Of a stretch of 64,000 nt of DNA, positions 13,159-25,064 are shown one piece after another; within the stretch, counting starts at the first letter, position 1; each line of letters starts with the position of its first letter. Origin of the DNA: Nansenia antarctica (lineage: Eukaryota > Chordata > Actinopteri > Argentiniformes > Microstomatidae); the NCBI GenBank assembly GCA_963989245.1, contig OZ022349.1, positions 34,217,616 to 34,281,615 of the forward strand, given 5' to 3'. A model generated the notes under the pieces. The model saw only the letters and a program-made list of their open reading frames with translations, was not told the origin of the DNA and did not search any database. A program made the position numbers and the translations under genes.

Positions 13159-14548
13159 TTGTGATTGGCTGTTTCCTCAGACGACTGTTTGTGATTGGCT
13201 GTTTCCTCAGACGACTGTTTGTGATTGGCTGTTTCCTCAGACGACTGTTTGTGATTGGCTGTTTCCTCAGACGACTGTTTGTGATTGGCTGTTTCCTCAG
13301 ACGACTGTTTGTGATTGGCTGTTTCCTCAGACGACTGTTTGTGATTGGCTGTTTGTGATTGGCTGTATCCTCAGACGACTGTTTGTGATTGGCTGTTTCC
13401 TCAGACGACTGTTTGTGATTGGCTGTTTCCTCAGACGACTGTTTGTGATTGGCTGTTTCCTCAGACGACTGTTTGTGATTGGCTGTTTTCTCAGACGACT
13501 GTTTGTGATTGGCTGTTTCCTCAGACGACAGTTTGTGATTGGCTGTTTCCTCAGACGACTGTTTGTTATTGGCTGTTTGTGATTGGCTGTATCCTCAGAC
13601 GACTGTTTGTGATTGGCTGTTTCCTCAGACGACTGTTTGTGATTGGCTGTTTCCTCAGACGACTGTTTGTGATTGGCTGTTTCCTCAGACGACTGTTTGT
13701 GATTGGCTGTTTCCTCAGACGACTGTTTGTGATTGGCTGTTTCCTCAGACGACTGTTTGTGATTGGCTGTTTTCTCAGACGACTGTTTGTGATTGGCTGT
13801 TTCCTCAGACGACTGTTTGTGATTGGCTGTTTCCTCAGACGACTGTTTGTGATTGGCTGTTTCCTCAGACGACTGTTTGTGATTGGCTCTTTCCTCAGAC
13901 GACAGTTTGTGATTGGCTGTTTCCTCAGATGACTGTTTGTGATTGGCTGTTTGTGATTGGCTGTATCCTCAGACGACTGTTTGTGATTGGCTGTTTCCTC
14001 AGACGACTGTTTGTGATTGGCTGTTTCCTCAGACGACAGTTTGTGATTGGCTGTTTCCTCAGACGACTGTTTGTGATTGGCTGTTTCCTCAGACGGCTGT
14101 TTGTGATTGGCTGTTTCCTCAGACGACTGTTTGTGATTGGCTGTTTCCTCAGACGACTGTTTGTGATTGGCTGTTTCCTCAGACGACTGTTTGTGATTGG
14201 CTGTTTCCTCAGACGACTGTTTGTGATTGGCTGTTTCCTCAGACGACTGTTTGTGATTGGCTGTTTGTGATTGGCTGTATCCTCAGACGACTGTTTGTGA
14301 TTGGCTGTTTCCTCAGACGACTGTTTGTGATTGGCTGTTTCCTCAGACGACTGTTTGTGATTGGCTGTTTCCTCAGACGACTGTTTGTGATTGGCTGTTT
14401 CCTCAGACGACTGTTTGTGATTGGCTGTTTCCTCAGACGACTGTTTGTGATTGGCTGTTTTCTCAGACGACTGTTTGTGATTGGCTGTTTCCTCAGACGA
14501 CAGTTTGTGATTGGCTGTTTCCTCAGACGACTGTTTGTTATTGGCTGT
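13159..14548 (+). repeat. Higher-order repeat beta, copy 2 (1,390 bp)
   Basis: Blocks of 6, 7, 12, 10 and 9 full units. It matches the previous 1,450 bp, except that the second block lacks two 30-mers (60 bp). From 13577 onward the two copies are in register at an offset of 1,390 bp, with GGCTCTTTCC near 13888 and CAGATGACTG near 13927. GTTATT before the 14-mers recurs near 13568 and 14539. Confidence 0.85.
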
Positions 14549-16208
14549 TTGTGATTGGCTGTATCCTCAGACGACTGTTTGTGATTGGCTGTTTCCTCAG
14601 ACGACTGTTTGTGATTGGCTGTTTCCTCAGACGACTGTTTGTGATTGGCTGTTTCCTCAGACGACAGTTTGTGATTGGCTGTTTCCTCAGACGACTGTTT
14701 GTGATTGGCTGTTTCCTCAGACGACTGTTTGTGATTGGCTGTTTTCTCAGACGACTGTTTGTGATTGGCTGTTTCCTCAGACGACTGTTTGTGATTGGCT
14801 GTTTCCTCAGACGACTGTTTGTGATTGGCTGTTTCCTCAGACGACTGTTTGTGATTGGCTCTTTCCTCAGACGACAGTTTGTGATTGGCTGTTTCCTCAG
14901 ATGACTGTTTGTGATTGGCTGTTTGTGATTGGCTGTATCCTCAGACGACTGTTTGTGATTGGCTGTTTCCTCAGACGACTGTTTGTGATTGGCTGTTTCC
15001 TCAGACGACAGTTTGTGATTGGCTGTTTCCTCAGACGACTGTTTGTGATTGGCTGTTTGTGATTGGCTGTATCCTCAGACGACTGTTTGTGATTGGCTGT
15101 TTCCTCAGACGACTGTTTGTGATTGGCTGTTTCCTCAGACGACAGTGTGTGATTGGCTGTTTTCTCAGACGACTGTTTGTGATTGGCTGTTTCCTCAGAC
15201 GGCTGTTTGTGATTGGCTGTTTACTCAGACGACTGTTTGTGATTGGCTGTTTCCTCAGACGACTGTTTGTGATTGGCTGTTTCCTCAGACGACTGTTTGT
15301 GATTGGCTGTTTCCTCAGACGACTGTTTGTGATTGGCTGTTTCCTCAGACGACTGTTTGTGATTGGCTGTTTCCTCAGACGACTGTTTGTGATTGGCTGT
15401 TTCCCCAGACGACAGTTTGTGATTGGCTGTTTCCTCAGACGACTGTTTGTGATTGGCTGTTTCCCCAGACGACAGTTTGTGATTGGCTGTTTCCTCAGAC
15501 GACTGTTTGTGATTGGCTGTTTCCTCAGACGACTGTTTGTGATTGGCTGTTTCCTCAGACGACTGTTTGTGATTGGCTGTTTCCTCAGACGACTGTTTGT
15601 GATTGGCTGTTTCCTCAGACGACTGTTTGTGATTGGCTGTTTCCTCAGACGACTGTTTGTGATTGGCTGTTTCCTCAGACGACAGTTTGTGATTGGCTGT
15701 TTCCTCAGACGACTGTTTGTGATTGGCTGTTTGTGATTGGCTGTTTCCTCAGACGACTGTTTGTGATTGGCTGTTTCCTCAGACGACTGTTTGTGATTGG
15801 CTGTTTCCTCAGACGACTGTTTGTGATTGGCTGTTTCCTCAGACGACTGTTTGTGATTGGCTGTTTCCTCAGACGACTGTTTGTGATTGGCTGTTTCCTC
15901 AGACGACAGTTTGTGATTGGCTGTTTCCTCAGACGACTGTTTGTGATTGGCTGTTTGTGATTGGCTGTATCCTCAGACGACTGTTTGTGATTGGCTGTTT
16001 CCTCAGACGACTGTTTGTGATTGGCTGTTTCCTCAGACGACTGTTTGTGATTGGCTGTTTCCTGAGACGACTGTTTGTGATTGGCTGTTTCCTCAGACGA
16101 CTGTTTGTGATTGGCTGTTTTCTCAGACGACTGTTTGTGATTGGCTGTTTCCTCAGACGACAGTTTGTGATTGGCTGTTTCCTCAGACGACTGTTTGTGA
16201 TTGGCTGT
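14549..16208 (+). repeat. Mosaic array segment (blocks 12,4,22,7,8)
   Basis: The first block is a third, partial copy of the beta repeat (GGCTCTTTCC near 14860, CAGATGACTG near 14899). The segment then switches, through a 4-unit block, into a copy of the 9915-11000 region at offset 5,142, including TTACTC near 15221 and paired CCCCAG units near 15403 and 15463. The 8-unit block at 15955 carries the CCTGAG marker unit near 16062. No non-repeat sequence is present. Confidence 0.85.
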
Positions 16209-19200
16209 TTGTGATTGGCTGTATCCTCAGACGACTGTTTGTGATTGGCTGTTTCCTCAGACGACTGTTTGTGATTGGCTGTTTCCTCAGACGACTGTTT
16301 GTGATTGGCTGTTTCCTCAGACGACTGTTTGTGATTGGCTGTTTCCTCAGACGACTGTTTGTGATTGGCTGTTTCCTCAGACGGCTGTTTGTGATTGGCT
16401 GTTTCCTCAGACGACTGTTTGTGATTGGCTGTTTCCTCAGACGACTGTTTGTGATTGGCTGTTTCCTCAGACGACTGTTTGTGATTGGCTGTTTCCTCAG
16501 ACGACTGTTTGTGATTGGCTGTTTCCTCAGACGACTGTTTGTGATTGGCTGTTTCCTCAGACGACTGTTTGTGATTGGCTGTTTGTGATTGGCTGTATCC
16601 TCAGACGACTGTTTGTGATTGGCTGTTTCCTCAGACGACTGTTTGTGATTGGCTGTTTCCTCAGACGACTGTTTGTGATTGGCTGTTTCCTCAGACGACT
16701 GTTTGTGATTGGCTGTTTCCTCAGACGACTGTTTGTGATTGGCTGTTTCCTCAGACGACTGTTTGTGATTGGCTGTTTTCTCAGACGACTGTTTGTGATT
16801 GGCTGTTTCCTCAGACGACAGTTTGTGATTGGCTGTTTCCTCAGACGACTGTTTGTGATTGGCTGTTTGTGATTGGCTGTATCCTCAGACGACTGTTTGT
16901 GATTGGCTGTTTCCTCAGACGACTGTTTGTGATTGGCTGTTTCCTCAGACGACTGTTTGTGATTGGCTGTTTCCTCAGACGACTGTTTGTGATTGGCTGT
17001 TTCCTCAGACGACTGTTTGTGATTGGCTGTTTCCTCAGACGACTGTTTGTGATTGGCTGTTTTCTCAGACGACTGTTTGTGATTGGCTGTTTCCTCAGAC
17101 GACTGTTTGTGATTGGCTGTTTCCTCAGACGACTGTTTGTGATTGGCTGTTTCCTCAGACGACTGTTTGTGATTGGCTCTTTCCTCAGACGACAGTTTGT
17201 GATTGGCTGTTTCCTCAGATGACTGTTTGTGATTGGCTGTTTGTGATTGGCTGTATCCTCAGACGACTGTTTGTGATTGGCTGTTTCCTCAGACGACTGT
17301 TTGTGATTGGCTGTTTCCTCAGACGACTGTTTGTGATTGGCTGTTTCCTCAGACGGCTGTTTGTGATTGGCTGTTTCCTCAGACGACTGTTTGTGATTGG
17401 CTGTTTCCTCAGACGACTGTTTGTGATTGGCTGTTTCCCCAGACGACAGTTTGTCATTGGCTGTTTCCTCAGACGACAGTTTGTGATTGGCTGTTTCCTC
17501 AGACGACTGTTTGTGATTGGCTGTTTGTGATTGGATGTTTCCTCAGATGGCTGTTTGTGATTGGCTGTTTCCTCAGACGACTGTTTGTGATTGGCTGTTT
17601 CCTCAGACGACTGTATGTGATTGGCTGTTTCCTCAGACGACTGTTTGTGATTGGCTGTTTCCCCAGACGACAGTTTGTGATTGGCTGTTTCCTCAGACGA
17701 CTGTTTGTGATTGGCTGTTTCCCCAGACGACAGTTTGTGATTGGCTGTTTCCTCAGACGGCTGTTTGTGATTGGCTGTTTCCTCAGACGACTGTTTGTGA
17801 TTGGATGTTTCCTCAGACGGCTGTTTGTGATTGGCTGTTTCCTCAGACGATTGTTTGTGACTGGCTGTTTCCTCAGACGACTGTTTGTGATTGGCTGTTT
17901 CCTCAGATGACTGTTTGTGATTGGCTGTTTCCTCAGACGACTGTTTGTGATTGGCTGTTTCCTCAGACGGCTGTTTGTGATTGGATGTTTCCTCAGACGG
18001 CTGTTTGTGATTGGCTGTTTCCTCAGACGACTGTTTGTGATTGGCTGTTTCGTCAGACGACTGTTTGTGATTGGCTGTTTCCTCATACGACTGTTTGTGA
18101 TTGGCTGTTTTCTCAGAAGACTGTTTGTGATTGGCTGTTTCCTCAGACGACTGTTTGTGATTGGCTGTTTCCTCAGACGACTGTTTGTGATTGGCTGTTT
18201 GTGATTGGCTGTTTCCTCAGACGACTGTTTGTGATTGGCTGTTTCCTCAGACGACTGTTTGTGATTGGCTGTTTCCTCAGACGACTGTTTGTGATTGGCT
18301 GTTTCCTCAGACGACTGTTTGTGATTGGCTGTTTCCTCAGACGACTGTTTGTGATTGGCTGTTTCCTCAGACGACAGTTTGTGATTGGCTGTTTCCTCAG
18401 ACGACTGTTTGTGATTGGCTGTTTGTGATTGGCTGTATCCTCAGACGACTGTTTGTGATTGGTTGTTTCCTCAGACGACTGTTTGTGATTGGCTGTTTCC
18501 TCAGACGACTGTTTGTGATTGGCTATATCCTCAGACGACTGTTTGTGATTGGCTGTTTCCTCAGACGACTGTTTGTGATTGGCTGTTTTCTCAGACGACT
18601 GTTTGTGATTGGCTGTTTCCTCAGACGACTGTTTGTGATTGGCTGTTTCCTCAGACGACTGTTTGTGATTGGCTGTTTCCTCAGACGACTGTTTGTGATT
18701 GGCTGTTTCCTCAGACGGCTGTTTGTGATTGGCTGTTTCCTCAGACGACTGTTTGTGATTGGCTGTTTCCTCAGACGACTGTTTGTGATTGGCTGTTTCC
18801 CCAGACGACAGTTTGTGATTGGCTGTTTCCTCAGACGAATGTTTGTGATTGGCTGTTTGTGATTGGCTGTTTCCTCAGACGACTGTTTGTGATTGGCTGT
18901 TTCCCCAGACGACAGTTTGTGATTGGCTGTTTCCTCAGACGACTGTTTGTGATTGGCTGTTTCCCCAGACGACAGTTTGTGATTGGCTGTTTCCTCAGAC
19001 GACTGTTTGTGATTGGCTGTTTCCTCAGACGACTGTTTGTGATTGGCTGTTTCCTCAGACGACTGTTTGTGATTGGCTGTTTCCTCAGACGACTGTTTGT
19101 GATTGGCTGTTTCCTCAGACGACTGTTTGTGATTGGCTGTTTCCTCAGACGACTGTTTGTGATTGGCTGTTTCCTCAGACGACAGTTTGTGATTGGCTGT

Positions 19201-19708
19201 TTCCTCAGACGACTGTTTGTGATTGGCTGTTTGTGATTGGCTGTTTCCTCAGACGACTGTTTGTGATTGGCTGTTTCCTCAGACGACTGTTTGTGATTGG
19301 CTGTTTCCTCAGACGACTGTTTGTGATTGGCTGTTTCCTCAGACGACTGTTTGTGATTGGCTGTTTCCTCAGACGACTGTTTGTGATTGGCTGTTTCCTC
19401 AGACGACAGTTTGTGATTGGCTGTTTCCTCAGACGACTGTTTGTGATTGGCTGTTTGTGATTGGCTGTATCCTCAGACGACTGTTTGTGATTGGCTGTTT
19501 CCTCAGACGACTGTTTGTGATTGGCTGTTTCCTCAGACGACTGTTTGTGATTGGCTGTTTCCTGAGACGACTGTTTGTGATTGGCTGTTTCCTCAGACGA
19601 CTGTTTGTGATTGGCTGTTTTCTCAGACGACTGTTTGTGATTGGCTGTTTCCTCAGACGACAGTTTGTGATTGGCTGTTTCCTCAGACGACTGTTTGTGA
19701 TTGGCTGT
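16209..19708 (+). repeat. Higher-order repeat gamma, copy A (about 3.5 kb)
   Basis: Blocks of 12, 9, 12, 9, 22, 7, 14, 12, 7 and 8 full units. The 22-unit block (17525-18198) is the variant-rich anchor described separately. The middle of this copy (about 16.5-19.4 kb) recurs at a constant offset of 3,590 bp. A GTGATT to GTCATT change at 17455 and GGCTATATCC near 18523 are shared with later copies and help trace descent. The first GAATG unit preceding a 14-mer appears near 18838, a signature that dominates the right half of the window. Confidence 0.87.
17525..18198 (+). repeat. Variant-rich anchor segment, copy in gamma A
   Basis: This 14-mer plus 22 units carries an unusually dense, ordered set of variants: GGATGTTTCC, CAGATGG, GTATGTG, two CCCC...CAG units 60 bp apart, GATTGTTTGTGACTGG, CAGATGACTG, TTCGTCAG, CCTCATACG and AGAAGACTG. 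The fixed order makes it the best marker for tracing copies; eight complete copies and one truncated copy exist in the window. Confidence 0.9.
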
Positions 19709-22700
19709 TTGTGATTGGCTGTATCCTCAGACGACTGTTTGTGATTGGCTGTTTCCTCAGACGACTGTTTGTGATTGGATGTTTCCTCAGACGACTGTTT
19801 GTGATTGGCTGTTTCCTCAGACGACTGTTTGTGATTGGCTGTATCCTCAGACGACTGTTTGTGATTGGCTGTTTCCTCAGACGACTGTTTGTGATTGGCT
19901 GTTTCCTCAGACGACTGTTTGTGATTGGCTGTTTCCTCAGACGACTGTTTGTGATTGGCTGTTTCCTCAGACGACTGTTTGTGATTGGCTGTTTCCTCAG
20001 ACGGCTGTTTGTGATTGGCTGTTTCCTCAGACGACTGTTTGTGATTGGCTGTTTCCTCAGACGACTGTTTGTGATTGGCTGTTTCCTCAGACGACTGTTT
20101 GTGATTGGCTGTTTCCTCAGACGACTGTTTGTGATTGGCTGTTTCCTCAGACGACTGTTTGTGATTGGCTGTTTGTGATTGGCTGTATCCTCAGACGACT
20201 GTTTGTGATTGGCTGTTTCCTCAGACGACTGTTTGTGATTGGCTGTTTCCTCAGACGACTGTTTGTGATTGGCTGTTTCCTCAGACGACTGTTTGTGATT
20301 GGCTGTTTCCTCAGACGACTGTTTGTGATTGGCTGTTTCCTCAGACGACTGTTTGTGATTGGCTGTTTTCTCAGACGACTGTTTGTGATTGGCTGTTTCC
20401 TCAGACGACAGTTTGTGATTGGCTGTTTCCTCAGACGACTGTTTGTGATTGGCTGTTTGTGATTGGCTGTATCCTCAGACGACTGTTTGTGATTGGCTGT
20501 TTCCTCAGACGACTGTTTGTGATTGGCTGTTTCCTCAGACGACTGTTTGTGATTGGCTGTTTCCTCAGACGACTGTTTGTGATTGGCTGTTTCCTCAGAC
20601 GACTGTTTGTGATTGGCTGTTTCCTCAGACGACTGTTTGTGATTGGCTGTTTTCTCAGACGACTGTTTGTGATTGGCTGTTTCCTCAGACGACTGTTTGT
20701 GATTGGCTGTTTCCTCAGACGACTGTTTGTGATTGGCTGTTTCCTCAGACGACTGTTTGTGATTGGCTCTTTCCTCAGACGACAGTTTGTGATTGGCTGT
20801 TTCCTCAGATGACTGTTTGTGATTGGCTGTTTGTGATTGGCTGTATCCTCAGACGACTGTTTGTGATTGGCTGTTTCCTCAGACGACTGTTTGTGATTGG
20901 CTGTTTCCTCAGACGACTGTTTGTGATTGGCTGTTTCCTCAGACGGCTGTTTGTGATTGGCTGTTTCCTCAGACGACTGTTTGTGATTGGCTGTTTCCTC
21001 AGACGACTGTTTGTGATTGGCTGTTTCCCCAGACGACAGTTTGTCATTGGCTGTTTCCTCAGACGACAGTTTGTGATTGGCTGTTTCCTCAGACGACTGT
21101 TTGTGATTGGCTGTTTGTGATTGGATGTTTCCTCAGATGGCTGTTTGTGATTGGCTGTTTCCTCAGACGACTGTTTGTGATTGGCTGTTTCCTCAGACGA
21201 CTGTATGTGATTGGCTGTTTCCTCAGACGACTGTTTGTGATTGGCTGTTTCCCCAGACGACAGTTTGTGATTGGCTGTTTCCTCAGACGACTGTTTGTGA
21301 TTGGCTGTTTCCCCAGACGACAGTTTGTGATTGGCTGTTTCCTCAGACGGCTGTTTGTGATTGGCTGTTTCCTCAGACGACTGTTTGTGATTGGATGTTT
21401 CCTCAGACGGCTGTTTGTGATTGGCTGTTTCCTCAGACGATTGTTTGTGACTGGCTGTTTCCTCAGACGACTGTTTGTGATTGGCTGTTTCCTCAGATGA
21501 CTGTTTGTGATTGGCTGTTTCCTCAGACGACTGTTTGTGATTGGCTGTTTCCTCAGACGGCTGTTTGTGATTGGATGTTTCCTCAGACGGCTGTTTGTGA
21601 TTGGCTGTTTCCTCAGACGACTGTTTGTGATTGGCTGTTTCGTCAGACGACTGTTTGTGATTGGCTGTTTCCTCATACGACTGTTTGTGATTGGCTGTTT
21701 TCTCAGAAGACTGTTTGTGATTGGCTGTTTCCTCAGACGACTGTTTGTGATTGGCTGTTTCCTCAGACGACTGTTTGTGATTGGCTGTTTGTGATTGGCT
21801 GTTTCCTCAGACGACTGTTTGTGATTGGCTGTTTCCTCAGACGACTGTTTGTGATTGGCTGTTTCCTCAGACGACTGTTTGTGATTGGCTGTTTCCTCAG
21901 ACGACTGTTTGTGATTGGCTGTTTCCTCAGACGACTGTTTGTGATTGGCTGTTTCCTCAGACGACAGTTTGTGATTGGCTGTTTCCTCAGACGACTGTTT
22001 GTGATTGGCTGTTTGTGATTGGCTGTATCCTCAGACGACTGTTTGTGATTGGTTGTTTCCTCAGACGACTGTTTGTGATTGGCTGTTTCCTCAGACGACT
22101 GTTTGTGATTGGCTATATCCTCAGACGACTGTTTGTGATTGGCTGTTTCCTCAGACGACTGTTTGTGATTGGCTGTTTTCTCAGACGACTGTTTGTGATT
22201 GGCTGTTTCCTCAGACGACTGTTTGTGATTGGCTGTTTCCTCAGACGACTGTTTGTGATTGGCTGTTTCCTCAGACGACTGTTTGTGATTGGCTGTTTCC
22301 TCAGACGGCTGTTTGTGATTGGCTGTTTCCTCAGACGACTGTTTGTGATTGGCTGTTTCCTCAGACGACTGTTTGTGATTGGCTGTTTCCCCAGACGACA
22401 GTTTGTGATTGGCTGTTTCCTCAGACGAATGTTTGTGATTGGCTGTTTGTGATTGGCTGTTTCCTCAGACGACTGTTTGTGATTGGCTGTTTCCCCAGAC
22501 GACAGTTTGTGATTGGCTGTTTCCTCAGACGACTGTTTGTGATTGGCTGTTTCCCCAGACGACAGTTTGTGATTGGCTGTTTCCTCAGACGACTGTTTGT
22601 GATTGGCTGTTTCCTCAGACGACTGTTTGTGATTGGCTGTTTCCTCAGACGACTGTTTGTGATTGGCTGTTTCCTCAGACGACTGTTTGTGATTGGCTGT

Positions 22701-22820
22701 TTCCTCAGACGACTGTTTGTGATTGGCTGTTTCCTCAGACGACTGTTTGTGATTGGCTGTTTCCTCAGACGACAGTTTGTGATTGGCTGTTTCCTCAGAC
22801 GACTGTTTGTGATTGGCTGT
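19709..22820 (+). repeat. Higher-order repeat gamma, copy B
   Basis: Blocks of 15, 9, 12, 9, 22, 7, 14 and 12 full units. It matches copy A at offset 3,590, but the first block has three more units, including a GGATGTTTCC unit near 19778 and an internal ATCC unit near 19843 that is not adjacent to a 14-mer. The GTCATT marker is at 21045. The copy runs into hybrid copy C. Confidence 0.87.
21115..21788 (+). repeat. Anchor segment, copy in gamma B
   Basis: It has the same 22-unit ordered variant set as the copy at 17525, at offset 3,590, with GTATGTG at 21205 and CCTCATACG near 21671. I saw no difference from the first copy. Confidence 0.9.
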
Positions 22821-25064
22821 TTGTGATTGGCTGTTTCCTCAGACGACTGTTTGTGATTGGCTGTTTCCTCAGACGACTGTTTGTGATTGGCTGTTTCCTC
22901 AGACGACTGTTTGTGATTGGCTGTTTCCTCAGACGACTGTTTGTGATTGGCTGTTTCCTCAGACGACTGTATGTGATTGGCTGTTTCCTCAGACGACTGT
23001 TTGTGATTGGCTGTTTCCCCAGACGACAGTTTGTGATTGGCTGTTTCCTCAGACGACTGTTTGTGATTGGCTGTTTCCCCAGACGACAGTTTGTGATTGG
23101 CTGTTTCCTCAGACGGCTGTTTGTGATTGGCTGTTTCCTCAGACGACTGTTTGTGATTGGATGTTTCCTCAGACGGCTGTTTGTGATTGGCTGTTTCCTC
23201 AGACGATTGTTTGTGACTGGCTGTTTCCTCAGACGACTGTTTGTGATTGGCTGTTTCCTCAGATGACTGTTTGTGATTGGCTGTTTCCTCAGACGACTGT
23301 TTGTGATTGGCTGTTTCCTCAGACGGCTGTTTGTGATTGGATGTTTCCTCAGACGGCTGTTTGTGATTGGCTGTTTCCTCAGACGACTGTTTGTGATTGG
23401 CTGTTTCGTCAGACGACTGTTTGTGATTGGCTGTTTCCTCATACGACTGTTTGTGATTGGCTGTTTTCTCAGAAGACTGTTTGTGATTGGCTGTTTCCTC
23501 AGACGACTGTTTGTGATTGGCTGTTTCCTCAGACGACTGTTTGTGATTGGCTGTTTGTGATTGGCTGTTTCCTCAGACGACTGTTTGTGATTGGCTGTTT
23601 CCTCAGACGACTGTTTGTGATTGGCTGTTTCCTCAGACGACTGTTTGTGATTGGCTGTTTCCTCAGACGACTGTTTGTGATTGGCTGTTTCCTCAGACGA
23701 CTGTTTGTGATTGGCTGTTTCCTCAGACGACAGTTTGTGATTGGCTGTTTCCTCAGACGACTGTTTGTGATTGGCTGTTTGTGATTGGCTGTATCCTCAG
23801 ACGACTGTTTGTGATTGGTTGTTTCCTCAGACGACTGTTTGTGATTGGCTGTTTCCTCAGACGACTGTTTGTGATTGGCTATATCCTCAGACGACTGTTT
23901 GTGATTGGCTGTTTCCTCAGACGACTGTTTGTGATTGGCTGTTTTCTCAGACGACTGTTTGTGATTGGCTGTTTCCTCAGACGACTGTTTGTGATTGGCT
24001 GTTTCCTCAGACGACTGTTTGTGATTGGCTGTTTCCTCAGACGACTGTTTGTGATTGGCTGTTTCCTCAGACGGCTGTTTGTGATTGGCTGTTTCCTCAG
24101 ACGACTGTTTGTGATTGGCTGTTTCCTCAGACGACTGTTTGTGATTGGCTGTTTCCCCAGACGACAGTTTGTGATTGGCTGTTTCCTCAGACGAATGTTT
24201 GTGATTGGCTGTTTGTGATTGGCTGTTTCCTCAGACGACTGTTTGTGATTGGCTGTTTCCCCAGACGACAGTTTGTGATTGGCTGTTTCCTCAGACGACT
24301 GTTTGTGATTGGCTGTTTCCCCAGACGACAGTTTGTGATTGGCTGTTTCCTCAGACGACTGTTTGTGATTGGCTGTTTCCTCAGACGACTGTTTGTGATT
24401 GGCTGTTTCCTCAGACGACTGTTTGTGATTGGCTGTTTCCTCAGACGACTGTTTGTGATTGGCTGTTTCCTCAGACGACTGTTTGTGATTGGCTGTTTCC
24501 TCAGACGACTGTTTGTGATTGGCTGTTTCCTCAGACGACAGTTTGTGATTGGCTGTTTCCTCAGACGACTGTTTGTGATTGGCTGTTTGTGATTGGCTGT
24601 TTCCTCAGACGACTGTTTGTGATTGGCTGTTTCCTCAGACGACTGTTTGTGATTGGCTGTTTCCTCAGACGACTGTTTGTGATTGGCTGTTTCCTCAGAC
24701 GACTGTTTGTGATTGGCTGTTTCCTCAGACGACTGTTTGTGATTGGCTGTTTCCTCAGACGACAGTTTGTGATTGGCTGTTTCCTCAGACGACTGTTTGT
24801 GATTGGCTGTTTGTGATTGGCTGTATCCTCAGACGACTGTTTGTGATTGGCTGTTTCCTCAGACGACTGTTTGTGATTGGCTGTTTCCTCAGACGACTGT
24901 TTGTGATTGGCTGTTTCCTGAGACGACTGTTTGTGATTGGCTGTTTCCTCAGACGACTGTTTGTGATTGGCTGTTTTCTCAGACGACTGTTTGTGATTGG
25001 CTGTTTCCTCAGACGACAGTTTGTGATTGGCTGTTTCCTCAGACGACTGTTTGTGATTGGCTGT
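22821..25064 (+). repeat. Higher-order repeat gamma, truncated hybrid copy C
   Basis: Blocks of 24, 7, 14, 12, 7 and 8 full units. The 24-unit block begins like the 7-unit block at 19231 and, from the GTATGTG unit at 22971, continues as the inside of the anchor segment at offset 1,766 from copy B. The 9-12-9 blocks that normally precede the anchor, and the GTCATT marker, are absent. This is the pattern expected from an in-register recombination between two non-equivalent positions of the array. Confidence 0.85.
22971..23554 (+). repeat. Anchor segment, 5'-truncated copy in gamma C
   Basis: It starts abruptly at the GTATGTG unit and continues through AGAAGACTG in register with the copy at 21115 (offset 1,766). 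The leading GGATGTTTCC and CAGATGG units are missing and are replaced by ordinary consensus units from another block type. Confidence 0.87.

Noticed and set aside
17499..18086. Minus-strand open frames starting with ATG (made by CCTCATACG and GTCATT variants)
   Set aside because: The ATG codons arise from single repeat variants copied with the anchor segment; the rest is the same ten-residue periodic translation. The recurrence at nine loci reflects duplication of the segment, not gene families.
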